A DNA stretch of 64,000 nucleotides from Oscillospiraceae bacterium (GCA_017887325.1 JAGHIE010000014.1:33041-97040); one strand, 5' to 3'. Counted from the first letter of the stretch, positions 42,830-51,822 are shown. Notes: generated from the letters alone by a model not told the origin. A program made the numbers and translations.

Positions 42830-45250
42830 ATGAATACAACCAACCTTATATCAAAATCTGTAAAAAGCAATTATTTAAAAGTATTTATAATTAGTTTAGT
42901 TGTTTCAACCATATTTTTTCTTCCATTTTTAATTATAGATAATGGATATTTTTTATATTATGGCGATTTTAATGTTCAACAAATTCCTTTTTATAAACAC
43001 GCACAAGACATGGTCACAAATGGTAATTGGGGATGGGACTGGCAAACTGATTTAGGTGTTAACTTTATTGGGTCTTATTCATATTATTTAATAGGAAGTC
43101 CATTTTTTTGGCTGACAACATTATTTCCTAATGACTTTGTCCCTTTCCTAATGGCACCACTGTTAATATTAAAATTTGCTTGTGCTGGGGTTACAGGTTA
43201 TGCTTTTATAAAAAGATTTACAAAAAATAATAATTTTGCAATATTAGGTGCTCTTTTATATTCTTTTTGTGGTTTCAATATTTACAATATATTCTTTAAT
43301 CAATTCCATGAATCAATGATAATTTTTCCGTTGTTATTGGTATCTTTAGAAGAAGCTGTATATAACAATAAGCGTGGTTTCTTTGCAAGTATGGTTTTTT
43401 TATCAGCATTTTTTAACTACTTTTTCTTTTTCGGTCAAGTTGTTTTTACTATCATTTATTTTATAGTAAGATGTTTTGATAAAAGTTTCCCAATTACAAT
43501 TAAAAAATTCTTTATTTTATTTTTAGAGTCTATTATAGGACTAGGGTTATCATGCTTTATATTAATTCCTTCCATTTTAACTATTATAGATAATCCTAGA
43601 CTTGAAAACTCATACATGGGTATGAATATGTTGCTTTACAGCAGTGAACAAAGATATGGCTTAATCTTACAAAGCTTATTTTTCCCACCTGATATACCTG
43701 CTAGGCCAAACTTTTTCCCAGATTCTAACGCTAAGTGGTCATCTGTGTCAGCATTTTTACCACTATTTTCTATGACTGGAGTTGTTGTATTTTTTAAAAA
43801 TACTAAAAAACACTGGATAAAAAGATTACTAACAATTTGTTTAATTATGGCTTTTGTTCCAATCTTAAACAGTTCTTTCTCTGCATTTAATTCTAGTTAT
43901 TATGCTAGATGGTATTATATGCCTATATTAATTATGTGTGTTGCAACTTGTATTGCTTTAGAAAATGTTACTTGGGACTATGAGTATGGAATTAAGTTCT
44001 GTACTGTTGCAGTATTTATATTCTCTCTTATCGGAGTTTTACCAACTGAAGAAGATGGTGAAATTAAATTTTTTAAATTTCCACCATATCCAGAAAGATT
44101 TTGGGCATATATTATTATAGCTGTATGTTCTTTGATTTTAGTTTATCTATTAATCAGATTACCAAGATTTTCCAAAGATTTTCAAAGATTATCTATCTTT
44201 ACAACTTGTATTGTTATTGTAATTTATTCTGTAGTAATAATAGGTAGTGGTAAAAGTGTTACTGAATCAAATTATTATGAGCTTATTGTTACTGAAGGGT
44301 TAAACGGAAAAGATAAATTTGATTTAGATACTTCAGAATTTTACAGAGTTGATGAGTATGAAGCTTTAGATAATCTACCAATGTTTTGGGATATGCCTAC
44401 CATACAAGCATTCCACTCTGTAGTATCAACCTCTACTATGGATTTTTATAACACAATAGGTGTTGGTAGAGATGTAGCCTCAAGACCTGATACTTCCTAT
44501 TATGGAGTAAGAGGATTAACAAGTGTTAAATATCTATTTTCTAGAACATCAGAAACTGAAAAACCATACCTACCAGGATTTAAAAAAATAGATGTTCAAA
44601 ATAACTTTGAAGTATATGAAAATCAATATTTTATTCCTATGGGATTCACCTATGATTACTATATAACAGAAGAAGAACTTTTAAATTATACTGAATCAAA
44701 TAGAGATAAATTAATGCTAAAAGCAATTTGTCTTTCAGAAAAAGATGCTTATGAAAACAGTGATATTCTAAATTATCTAGCACCACCAAATTATCCTACA
44801 CCAAACGAAGAAAACTATTTTAAAAATTGTGAAGAAAGAAAAGCTGTTTCTAGTTATGAATTTGAATATGATAGCTATGGTTTCACATCAAAAATTAATT
44901 TACCTGAAGAAGATTTAGTATTTTTCTCTGTTCCTTACGAAAAAGGTTGGAGTGCTACTGTAAACGGAAAAGAAGTTCCTATAATAAAATCAAATATAGG
45001 ATTTATGGCTGTCAGAGCTCCTAAGGGTGATAATACTATTGAGTTTAAATATGAAACTTATGGATTAAAATTAGGTAGTTTAATTTCATTAGCTTCTCTA
45101 ATCATATTAATAGTTTATTTAGTTGTTTGTTTTTATATTAGAAAAAAATATAATACAAATTCTCAAAATAAAGCACGAGTTATATATTCTAAAAAAGCAA
45201 GTATACAAAAATATTTTGAAATAATAAACTACTATAACAACAAAGATTAA
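42830..45250 (+). CDS. YfhO family integral membrane protein (GT-C-like)
   Basis: An 806-aa polytopic protein with about 12 to 14 helices and a C-terminal beta-rich extracellular domain (residues 490-730) ending in one more helix. The N-terminal loop YYGDFNVQQIPFYKHAQDM has the acidic GDxx motif of GT-C type polyprenyl-sugar transferases. YfhO of Firmicutes is implicated in glycosylating lipoteichoic or wall teichoic acid. The motif KGWSATVNGKEVPI in the C-terminal domain is typical of the family. AAAAGGAG precedes the ATG. Confidence 0.9.
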   Translation: MNTTNLISKSVKSNYLKVFIISLVVSTIFFLPFLIIDNGYFLYYGDFNVQQIPFYKHAQDMVTNGNWGWDWQTDLGVNFIGSYSYYLIGSPFFWLTTLFPNDFVPFLMAPLLILKFACAGVTGYAFIKRFTKNNNFAILGALLYSFCGFNIYNIFFNQFHESMIIFPLLLVSLEEAVYNNKRGFFASMVFLSAFFNYFFFFGQVVFTIIYFIVRCFDKSFPITIKKFFILFLESIIGLGLSCFILIPSILTIIDNPRLENSYMGMNMLLYSSEQRYGLILQSLFFPPDIPARPNFFPDSNAKWSSVSAFLPLFSMTGVVVFFKNTKKHWIKRLLTICLIMAFVPILNSSFSAFNSSYYARWYYMPILIMCVATCIALENVTWDYEYGIKFCTVAVFIFSLIGVLPTEEDGEIKFFKFPPYPERFWAYIIIAVCSLILVYLLIRLPRFSKDFQRLSIFTTCIVIVIYSVVIIGSGKSVTESNYYELIVTEGLNGKDKFDLDTSEFYRVDEYEALDNLPMFWDMPTIQAFHSVVSTSTMDFYNTIGVGRDVASRPDTSYYGVRGLTSVKYLFSRTSETEKPYLPGFKKIDVQNNFEVYENQYFIPMGFTYDYYITEEELLNYTESNRDKLMLKAICLSEKDAYENSDILNYLAPPNYPTPNEENYFKNCEERKAVSSYEFEYDSYGFTSKINLPEEDLVFFSVPYEKGWSATVNGKEVPIIKSNIGFMAVRAPKGDNTIEFKYETYGLKLGSLISLASLIILIVYLVVCFYIRKKYNTNSQNKARVIYSKKASIQKYFEIINYYNNKD

Positions 45251-45291
45251 AAAGAGCTACAATGTGTTTTAACACATTGTAGCTCTTTTAT
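45251..45291. terminator. Long bidirectional terminator between yfhO-like gene and nadE
   Basis: AAAGAGCTACAATGTGT and its exact complement form a stem of 17 bp with a 4-nt loop, among the strongest in the window. Confidence 0.92.
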
Positions 45292-47201
45292 TATAATTCT
45301 TCTACTTCTTTTAACCATATTCTACCACTTGCATCACTAGGCATTCTCCAATCGCCTCTTGGAGATAATGTGATTGACCCAACTTTAGGTCCATCTGGTA
45401 AACATGAGCGTTTAAATTGTTGCATAAAAAATCTTCTGTAAAAATTCTTTAACCATTTTAATAAAGTTTGTTCGTCATAATCTTTTTCAAAAACATATTT
45501 TGCTAAACGATAAACTTTTTTTGGTGTAAATCCAAATCTTAAAATATGATACATAAAAAAGTCGTGAAGTTCATATGGACCTACTAAACTTTCTGTTTCT
45601 TGTACTATTGTTTCTCCATCTCCACTTGGTATTAATTCTGGACTTACAGGTGTATCCAATATATCAAGTAAAACTTCTTTTATTTCATCACTCTCTGTTT
45701 GTGCATAAAAGTCTACTATATGTCTTACTAAAGTTTTAGGAATTGAAGCATTAACTCCATACATTGACATATGATCTCCGTTGTATGTTGCCCAACCCAA
45801 AGCAAGCTCTGATAAATCTCCAGTACCTACAACTAAACCATTTTCCTTATTAGCTATATTCATTAATACCTTTGTTCTTTCCCTAGCTTGTGCATTTTCA
45901 TAAGTTACATCATGAACATCAATACTATGGTCTATATCTTTTAAATGTTGTTTTACAGACGCTGTTATATCTATACATTTTAAAGTAACACCCAATAATG
46001 TTGATAATTTTTCTGCATTTGATTTAGTACGCTTAGTTGTACCAAAACAAGGCATTGTAACTGAAATTATATCTGTTCTTGGTCTTTTTAATAAATCCAT
46101 TGTTTTAACAGCAACTAACAATGCAAGACAAGAATCCAATCCACCTGAAATACCAATAACTGCAGTTTTTGCATGAGAATGAACAATTCTTTTTTTCAAA
46201 CCTTCTGCTTGCATTCTCAATATACTAGCACATCTGTTATTTCTATCTACATCATTAGTTGGTACGAAAGGTTTTTTTGCAAAATATCTTGTAAGCTTAC
46301 ATTCACTGATATTCATATCAAAAGAAACTTTAATGATATTATCTTTATAAACAGGTTTAAATGTTGTCATTCTTCTTCTTTCATAAACTAATTTTTCAAC
46401 ATCTATTTCTGTAACTATCATTTGATTTTCAAATAATTGAGTTTCACATAATATAGAACCATTTTCAGCTATAATACTATGTCCTGCAAATACTAAATCT
46501 GTTGTAGACTCCCCTTCTCCAGCATCTGCATATAAATAAGCACATAATAATTTTGCTGATTGTAGTGCAACTAAATTTCTTCTATACTCTGCTTTCCCTA
46601 TTATTTCATCACTAGCTGATAAATTTGCAATAATTGTTGCACCAGATAATGCAAGGTTTACAGATGGTGAGTCAGCAACCCATAAATCTTCACAAATTTC
46701 TACACCAAATCTAAAGTCTGGCATATTTTTACATTCAAAAATAATATTTTTTGTAAATGGTACTTTTTTATCCAAAATATTCATTTCTAAATTTTCTTCA
46801 AAAGCTTTGGTAAATTGTCTTCCTTCATAAAATTCAGAATATGTTGGTAAATTTGTTTTTGGAACTATACCTAAAATATCCCCATTAAAACAAACTATAC
46901 CACAATTATAAATCTTATCAAAATATCTTAAAGGAGCACCAAAAATAACAACAATATCTTTATTTTTAGTATATGTTGCAATTTCTTCAGTAACTTTTTT
47001 ACTTTCATCTAACAAAGTTTGATGTAAAAATAAATCAGAGCAAGTATATCCTGTTACGCATAATTCTGGCAAACACAATAATTTTACGTCTTTATTACAA
47101 GCTTCATCTATCAATTCTATTATAGAATTTTTATTGTATTCACAATCTGCAACACAAATTTTAGGAGTTGCAGTTGCAACTTTTATAAAACCATTTTTCA
47201 C
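45291..47201 (-). CDS. nadE: Glutamine-dependent NAD+ synthetase
   Basis: Converts deamido-NAD to NAD+, using glutamine as ammonia source. The 636-aa protein has an N-terminal nitrilase-fold glutaminase (Glu in LPELCVTGY, Lys in VPKTNLPTY, Cys in GVEICEDLW) and a C-terminal synthetase with the pyrophosphate loop VIGISGGLDSCLAL and GTGDLSELALGW. Both active sites are intact. The start is GTG at 47201, 8 nt after GGAG. Single gene, terminator shared with the yfhO-like gene. Confidence 0.97.
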   Translation of the reverse strand: MKNGFIKVATATPKICVADCEYNKNSIIELIDEACNKDVKLLCLPELCVTGYTCSDLFLHQTLLDESKKVTEEIATYTKNKDIVVIFGAPLRYFDKIYNCGIVCFNGDILGIVPKTNLPTYSEFYEGRQFTKAFEENLEMNILDKKVPFTKNIIFECKNMPDFRFGVEICEDLWVADSPSVNLALSGATIIANLSASDEIIGKAEYRRNLVALQSAKLLCAYLYADAGEGESTTDLVFAGHSIIAENGSILCETQLFENQMIVTEIDVEKLVYERRRMTTFKPVYKDNIIKVSFDMNISECKLTRYFAKKPFVPTNDVDRNNRCASILRMQAEGLKKRIVHSHAKTAVIGISGGLDSCLALLVAVKTMDLLKRPRTDIISVTMPCFGTTKRTKSNAEKLSTLLGVTLKCIDITASVKQHLKDIDHSIDVHDVTYENAQARERTKVLMNIANKENGLVVGTGDLSELALGWATYNGDHMSMYGVNASIPKTLVRHIVDFYAQTESDEIKEVLLDILDTPVSPELIPSGDGETIVQETESLVGPYELHDFFMYHILRFGFTPKKVYRLAKYVFEKDYDEQTLLKWLKNFYRRFFMQQFKRSCLPDGPKVGSITLSPRGDWRMPSDASGRIWLKEVEEL

Positions 47202-47405
47202 AATAAATTCTCCTATCTTTTTACAATATATTTATATAAAAATTGGATTTTTCTTTAAAACCTTTAACTTTTATTTTATCACATATTATATTTTAATTGC
47301 AATAACAAATACATTGTTATAATTATTATTTTAAGCAAAAATATTCCACTAATAAAATTTAAATATTTTCAAATATTAATAAAGCAAGATTTAAAAGAAA
47401 GGTAG

Positions 47406-48617
47406 ATGATTTTTATAAAAACAATATTTAAAAAATTAAGTGTTGTTTACTTAGTTTTTTGTATTTCTATTTTTTCTTGTATTGCATTTTTAGATTATAA
47501 ATTACCAAATCGATATATGGTTAATGAAAATGATGATTTTAAATTTACTCAAGTATATTTAAAAGTCGATAACTCTTCATCAAATACTCCTGTTTCCTCA
47601 GATTTATCAAACTACACGAAAACCATAAATTTATTTGGTATTATTCCAATAAAAAATGTTTCTGTAAAAACTAATGAGCAAATAAATTTAATTCCCTCTG
47701 GAAATCAATTTGGTATAAAAATGTTTACAACCGGTGCTATGGTTGTAGGAATGACACAAATACAAACTGATAATGGTCTAATATGCCCTGCTAAAGACGC
47801 TGGTATTTTAGAAGGTGACATCGTAACATCTATAAATGGGCAATCTATATCACGAAATGAAGATATTGCTAAAATTATAGAAGATAGTGAAGGAAAAAGT
47901 TTAAATATAACATTAGAAAGAGAAAATGAAAAAAAACAAGTTTCACTAACACCTGTATTATCGTCGCAAGATAACAAGTATAAGAGTGGTTTATGGGTAA
48001 GAGATAGTGCAGCAGGAATTGGTACTATAACATATATCGACCCTGCCAATAACTCTTTTGCTGGACTAGGACATGCAATATGTGATGTAGATACAGGAGA
48101 AATTATGCCTGTAGGTTCTGGTGAAATATGTAATGTTAGTATTCATAATATAAAAAAAGGTAAAGCCGGTACTCCTGGTGAATTAATGGGAGCCTTTACC
48201 AATGACGACCCTATTGGTTGTGTAAAAAACAATAATCAAACTGGTATATATGGTGCTTTATTTGAAAGTCACAACACAGAAAAAACTTATCCTTTAGCTT
48301 ATAAACAAGAAGTAAAAATAGGTGACGCAACTATATTATGTGCATTAAAAGACGAAACCCCTCAAGAGTATAATATAAAAATAACTTCTATAGACTATAA
48401 CCCTAAAACACAGGTTAAAAACATGACAGTAAAAGTTACTGATGAAAAATTAATAGAAAAAACAGGTGGAATAGTTCAAGGAATGAGTGGAACACCTATC
48501 ATACAAAACGGTAAAATAGTTGGAGCAATAACTCATGTATTTGTCAACGATTCTACAAAAGGATATGCAATATTCGCCGAAAACATGTATAACTATTCAT
48601 CACAAATTAATAAATAA
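47406..48617 (+). CDS. spoIVB: SpoIVB serine peptidase
   Basis: SpoIVB is made in the forespore, crosses its inner membrane and cuts SpoIVFA to trigger pro-sigma-K processing in the mother cell. The 403-aa protein has an N-terminal membrane helix (residues 10-30), a PDZ domain (residues 125-180, DAGILEGDIVTSINGQ) and a peptidase domain with triad His223 (GLGHAIC), Asp346 and Ser361 (GMSGTPI); the Asp-Ser spacing of 15 matches B. subtilis. spo0A follows, the order seen in most spore formers. Confidence 0.97.
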   Translation: MIFIKTIFKKLSVVYLVFCISIFSCIAFLDYKLPNRYMVNENDDFKFTQVYLKVDNSSSNTPVSSDLSNYTKTINLFGIIPIKNVSVKTNEQINLIPSGNQFGIKMFTTGAMVVGMTQIQTDNGLICPAKDAGILEGDIVTSINGQSISRNEDIAKIIEDSEGKSLNITLERENEKKQVSLTPVLSSQDNKYKSGLWVRDSAAGIGTITYIDPANNSFAGLGHAICDVDTGEIMPVGSGEICNVSIHNIKKGKAGTPGELMGAFTNDDPIGCVKNNNQTGIYGALFESHNTEKTYPLAYKQEVKIGDATILCALKDETPQEYNIKITSIDYNPKTQVKNMTVKVTDEKLIEKTGGIVQGMSGTPIIQNGKIVGAITHVFVNDSTKGYAIFAENMYNYSSQINK

Positions 48618-48620
48618 CAA

Positions 48621-48663
48621 AAAATCACGCCTTTTTTGTATGTTACAAGGCGTGATTTTTTTA
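48621..48663 (+). terminator. Terminator of spoIVB
   Basis: AAATCACGCCTT and AAGGCGTGATTT pair around a loop and are followed by T7. It isolates spo0A from spoIVB. Confidence 0.88.
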
Positions 48664-48721
48664 TTTATTATTATAAATTGAAACATTTTATCATACTTTT
48701 CATCTTCTTATTTTAACAATG

Positions 48722-48728
48722 TTCGACT
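48722..48728. promoter_or_regulatory. Candidate Spo0A box 1 upstream of spo0A
   Basis: TTCGACT matches 6 of 7 bases of the reverse 0A box TTCGACA and is flanked by the usual T-run. Confidence 0.5.
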
Positions 48729-48794
48729 TTTTATTAATAATTTATATAAATTTCTTTAATTTTCCGTCTGTATTTTTTGTTGAAAAATAGAAAA

Positions 48795-48801
48795 TGTCGA
48801 T
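48795..48801. promoter_or_regulatory. Candidate Spo0A box 2 upstream of spo0A
   Basis: TGTCGAT matches 6 of 7 bases of the 0A box TGTCGAA, 77 nt before the spo0A ATG. With box 1 it suggests autoregulation. Confidence 0.5.
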
Positions 48802-48877
48802 AACGGGCGATAAAAAACTGTTGAATTAAAGCAAATATAATGTTAAACTAAGATACATCGAAGGAGGAAAATATTTT

Positions 48878-49642
48878 ATGAAAAAGGAATTCAAATTATT
48901 AATTAGTGATGAAACATATTCGTTTGGCATAGCAATATCAAAACTATTAGAAAAACATAATGTCCAAACAATAACTAAACCTAAAGATGGTATCCAAATT
49001 TTTGATGCAATTAAAACATCTAATCCAAATGTTGTTATTTTAGATAACCATATGGAACATATTGACGCTTTAGGTATACTAAAAAGTTTTTCTTATCAAA
49101 AGAAAAACTCAACTCACTTTATTGTTATTAGCGACACCAATAACACAGATTTAGAAAAAACTATATTAAATAATGGTGCTTCTATGTTTTTAACTAAACC
49201 AGTTGATATAAACTATTTGTCAGAGCAAGTTATAAAACTATTATCAGGAAATGTGAACACATTAGATGATAGTGAAATAAAAAATGTTGAAGTAATCGTT
49301 ACAGATATTATTCATCAAATAGGTGTTCCTGCTCACATAAAAGGATATCATTATTTAAGATATGCTATAATTTTATCTATACAAGATAGTGAAATGATTA
49401 ATTCTGTAACAAAACTATTATACCCTACTGTTGCTAAAAAGTTCAAAACAACATCTTCAAGAGTAGAAAGAGCTATTAGACACGCTATTGAAGTAGCTTG
49501 GGATAGAGGCGATGTTGACACTTTGGACTCTTTCTTTGGGTATACAATACATACTGGTCGTGGAAAACCTACAAATTCTGAATTTATTGCAATGATTGCC
49601 GATAGATTAAGAATACAACTTAATTTACAAGAAGTTTGTTAA
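48878..49642 (+). CDS. spo0A: Sporulation master response regulator Spo0A
   Basis: Spo0A~P starts sporulation by binding 0A boxes. The receiver domain (residues 1-125) has the acidic pair Asp11/Glu12, phospho-acceptor Asp56 (VVILDNHME), Ser85 and Lys107. It is more diverged than usual: the Met-Pro after the phospho-Asp is Met-Glu, and DD is DE. The DNA-binding domain (residues 135-254) is nearly canonical, with [17 protein letters not shown] and [19 protein letters not shown]. Strong GGAGG site, own promoter region with two 0A-like boxes. Confidence 0.98.
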   Translation: MKKEFKLLISDETYSFGIAISKLLEKHNVQTITKPKDGIQIFDAIKTSNPNVVILDNHMEHIDALGILKSFSYQKKNSTHFIVISDTNNTDLEKTILNNGASMFLTKPVDINYLSEQVIKLLSGNVNTLDDSEIKNVEVIVTDIIHQIGVPAHIKGYHYLRYAIILSIQDSEMINSVTKLLYPTVAKKFKTTSSRVERAIRHAIEVAWDRGDVDTLDSFFGYTIHTGRGKPTNSEFIAMIADRLRIQLNLQEVC

Positions 49643-49661
49643 AACTTTAACCAATTTGTCG

Positions 49662-49704
49662 AAAAATAAGGTAATACACAATTTGTGTGTTATCTTATTT
49701 TTTT
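49662..49704. terminator. Bidirectional terminator between spo0A and the 64-aa gene
   Basis: AAAATAAGGTAATACACA and TGTGTGTTATCTTATTTT pair around a small loop, with T8 beyond; it overlaps the end of the small gene. Confidence 0.88.
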
Positions 49705-49884
49705 GTTTATTAAATAATTATCTATTAATTTACTTAATAAATGCAAAACAATACCAAAAATTATTGAAATAGAAATTTTTAAAAGTGCTTCTTTAAATCC
49801 AATAATATCTATTTCAAAACTTCCTAAAGTACCAAATAAAAAAAGAAAATTAATGCAATTTCCAACTAAAATTATTTTTTTCAT
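49690..49884 (-). CDS. Small membrane protein, 64 aa, behind a LexA-type palindrome
   Basis: Sixty-four residues with two hydrophobic segments (about 4-22 and 28-50, IIFGIVLHLLSKLI) and a basic tail (LINKKIR). A very good ribosome site, GGAGG 7 nt before the ATG, and a near-consensus promoter support expression. No family is recognised. The promoter/leader holds a 30-bp palindrome with the core of the Gram-positive SOS box, so it may be a damage-induced small membrane protein comparable in logic, not sequence, to YneA or TisB. A phage-type holin is less likely, since no lysis gene is near. Confidence 0.75.
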   Translation of the reverse strand: MKKIILVGNCINFLFLFGTLGSFEIDIIGFKEALLKISISIIFGIVLHLLSKLIDNYLINKKIR

Positions 49885-49894
49885 AATCTTACCT

Positions 49895-49924
49895 CCGATA
49901 AAAGAACATATGTTCTTTTATCGG
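49895..49924. promoter_or_regulatory. 30-bp perfect palindrome with LexA/DinR-box core
   Basis: Two 15-bp arms, CCGATAAAAGAACAT and its exact complement, meet without a loop. The centre GAACATATGTTC fits the B. subtilis SOS box CGAAC-N4-GTTCG at all GAAC/GTTC positions; the outer C and G are A and T. It lies just downstream of the -10 box, overlapping the predicted +1, and its last bases run into the CGGAGG ribosome site. Confidence 0.65.
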
Positions 49925-49925
49925 T

Positions 49926-49954
49926 ATGATATCATAAAACATTATTTTTGTCAA
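49926..49954 (-). promoter_or_regulatory. Sigma-A promoter of the 64-aa gene
   Basis: TTGACA (49949-49954) and TATCAT (49926-49931) are 17 bp apart on the minus strand. The predicted start of transcription falls inside the palindrome. Confidence 0.75.
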
Positions 49955-49956
49955 AT

Positions 49957-49994
49957 AAAAAATAAGATATTTCATAAAGAAATATCTTATTTTA
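49957..49994 (-). terminator. Terminator of the 53-aa gene
   Basis: AAAATAAGATATTTC and GAAATATCTTATTTT pair around a 5-nt loop directly after the stop codon at 49996. Confidence 0.85.
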
Positions 49995-49995
49995 A

Positions 49996-50157
49996 TTATA
50001 TTATTGTATATTCAAAATTTTCCCACAAAACTGTGTCACCTTCACAAATTTCAATAGGAAGCAACGCCATTGCAACAGTATTTTCAACACCATCTTCTGT
50101 AACCATTATAGCATAATCTCCATTAATTTTTAAAACTTTGTATTTAACTGGTTCCAT
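49996..50157 (-). CDS. Small DUF3006-like protein, 53 aa
   Basis: A complete 53-codon frame reading MEPVKYKVLKINGDYAIMV at the start, then VENTVAMALLPIEICEGD, ending in YTII. The pattern (ING/EGDYA, LLP, EGD) resembles DUF3006, a small beta-barrel family of unknown function. GGGGTG lies 6 nt before the ATG, a promoter lies at 50188-50216 and a terminator follows at once, so it is a self-contained gene despite its size. No functional link to neighbours is visible. Confidence 0.75.
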   Translation of the reverse strand: MEPVKYKVLKINGDYAIMVTEDGVENTVAMALLPIEICEGDTVLWENFEYTII

Positions 50158-50187
50158 AATATACACCCCATATTTTTATTTTATTTC

Positions 50188-50216
50188 ATTATACTACTTT
50201 TATTGATATAAGTTAA
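50188..50216 (-). promoter_or_regulatory. Promoter of the 53-aa gene
   Basis: TTAACT (50211-50216) and TATAAT (50188-50193) are 17 bp apart on the minus strand. Confidence 0.6.
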
Positions 50217-50254
50217 GTATATAATAAATTAATAAATTATTAAGGTCTAAAACT

Positions 50255-50283
50255 TTGACAGTTACTATTTATTTAGTTATAAT
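50255..50283 (+). promoter_or_regulatory. Consensus sigma-A promoter of uppP
   Basis: Perfect TTGACA (50255-50260) and TATAAT (50278-50283) with 17 bp between. Confidence 0.85.
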
Positions 50284-50340
50284 ATTATTAAATTTTGTAT
50301 CATATAAATTTAATAATTAACTATGAAAGAAGGTCTAATA

Positions 50341-51180
50341 ATGGATTTTTTATTAGAAATTATTAAAGTCATATTCTTAGGCATTGTTGAAGGTATCACA
50401 GAATGGCTACCTATCAGCAGTACAGGTCATATGATTTTATTTGATGAATTCATAACACTAAATGCTAGTAAAGAGTTTAAAGACCTATTCTTTGTTGTTA
50501 TTCAGTTAGGTGCTATATTTGCTGTAATAGTTTTATTCTGGCATAAATTATGGCCTTTTACTAATGATAAAGAAGAATATTATATGAAAACTCCTATTAT
50601 GAGGTTATGGGTTAAAGTTATTATCGCAACTTTACCAACTGTAATAATTGCACTTCCTCTAGATAATTGGATGGAAGAACATCTTTTTAATAGCACAGTT
50701 GTATCAATTGCGTTAATTGTATATGGTGTATTATTTATATTAATAGAAAATAGAAATAAAAACCTAAAACCTAAAATAAATACTATAACTCAATTATCTT
50801 TTAAAATGGCATTTTTTATAGGTGTATTCCAAGTGTTAGCAACTGTTCCTGGAACATCTCGTTCTGGTTCAACTATTTTAGGTGCTATATTACTTGGTTG
50901 TTCTCGTACTTTTGCAGCAGAATTTTCATTCTTCCTTGCAATTCCTACTATGTTTGGTGCTAGTTTATTAAAAATAGTAAAATATCAAGGTGCTTTTGGC
51001 ATGACTGAATTTGTTTACTTAATAGTAGGTATGGCTGTTTCATTTATCGTTTCATACTTATGTATTAAGTTCTTAATGGACTTTGTAAAACGCCACGACT
51101 TTAAAGTATTTGGATATTATAGAATTATTTTAGGTATAATTGTTTTATTATATGGATTCACAATAGGATTTAAATCATAA
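50341..51180 (+). CDS. uppP: Undecaprenyl-diphosphatase UppP/BacA
   Basis: Dephosphorylates undecaprenyl pyrophosphate so the lipid carrier can be reused in peptidoglycan and polysaccharide synthesis; overexpression gives bacitracin resistance. The 279-aa protein has about eight helices, with signatures GIVEGITEWLPISSTGHM (catalytic Glu/His side) and VPGTSRSGSTILGAILLG (phosphate-binding Arg/Ser). The ATG at 50341 is preferred because GAAGGT lies 6 nt upstream; the ATG at 50323 has no site. Confidence 0.97.
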   Translation: MDFLLEIIKVIFLGIVEGITEWLPISSTGHMILFDEFITLNASKEFKDLFFVVIQLGAIFAVIVLFWHKLWPFTNDKEEYYMKTPIMRLWVKVIIATLPTVIIALPLDNWMEEHLFNSTVVSIALIVYGVLFILIENRNKNLKPKINTITQLSFKMAFFIGVFQVLATVPGTSRSGSTILGAILLGCSRTFAAEFSFFLAIPTMFGASLLKIVKYQGAFGMTEFVYLIVGMAVSFIVSYLCIKFLMDFVKRHDFKVFGYYRIILGIIVLLYGFTIGFKS

Positions 51181-51181
51181 T

Positions 51182-51215
51182 AAAAAAAGTCACTGAAAAA
51201 TCAGTGACTTTTTTT
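51182..51215. terminator. Bidirectional terminator after uppP
   Basis: AAAAAGTCACTGA and TCAGTGACTTTTT pair around A4, with T-runs on both strands. Confidence 0.9.
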
Positions 51216-51822
51216 ATATATCTTCTATTTTCATAGTATCCATTTGCTCTTTTGTTATATTATTTTTTTGCCCGTATTTTATCCAATAATTTGTTGACGC
51301 TTTTATAAATGTTTTTTTACTTATAGGCATTGTACATTTAATATTCACTTGTTTTTCTTTTTCAATAGATTTACATAGTTTTTTTATATTCCATTTAGCT
51401 ATAAATGCAAAAGGTGTTTTTAGTATGGCTTCTCCAGAAGCTATTCGTAAAACTGAACCAAAATCAAAATGATTTTTTTTACAAAATAATTTTATCATTT
51501 CGACTGCAACATTATTTTGCTCAGGTTCAACAAAACCACAATTTATTAATACATGTACTTTTATTTTTTGTGTTAATTTTGCATTTTCCAATTCTTTTAA
51601 AAATCTCATTAATGTAACTGGTAAACCATCTGCATATAAAGGAAAAACTAACAATAAATCGCTACAACTATTTAGTTTACTAATGAATAAATCTATTTTT
51701 TTAGAAATAGCGTTATATTCTTCTATATCTTTATTTATATTTTTTTTAAGAATTTCTATATAATTTTTAGAATTAGATTTAACGGCTCTTGGACTACCAT
51801 TAACAATCATTAATTTTCCCAT
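51214..51822 (-). CDS. Flavodoxin-fold NAD(P)H-dependent oxidoreductase-like protein
   Basis: A 202-aa protein opening with LMIVNGSPRAVKSNSKNY, the FMN phosphate loop of the NADPH-dependent FMN reductase group, and a middle strand LLLVFPLYADGLP that contacts flavin. The C-terminal 60 residues are basic and unusual. GAGGTG precedes the ATG, and it overlaps the end of the upstream flavodoxin-like gene by 13 nt, so the two are translated together and may form a heteromer. Substrate unknown. Confidence 0.82.
   Translation of the reverse strand: MGKLMIVNGSPRAVKSNSKNYIEILKKNINKDIEEYNAISKKIDLFISKLNSCSDLLLVFPLYADGLPVTLMRFLKELENAKLTQKIKVHVLINCGFVEPEQNNVAVEMIKLFCKKNHFDFGSVLRIASGEAILKTPFAFIAKWNIKKLCKSIEKEKQVNIKCTMPISKKTFIKASTNYWIKYGQKNNITKEQMDTMKIEDI

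Noticed and set aside
48802..48877. Sigma-H promoter of spo0A
   Set aside because: A GAAT-type -10 can be found but no convincing AGGA-type -35 at 12-14 bp, so it is not listed.
49853..50116. Plus-strand 87-codon frame over the two small minus-strand genes
   Set aside because: It lies antisense to both small genes, runs through the palindrome and a terminator hairpin, and lacks a ribosome site; the minus-strand genes have full expression signals.
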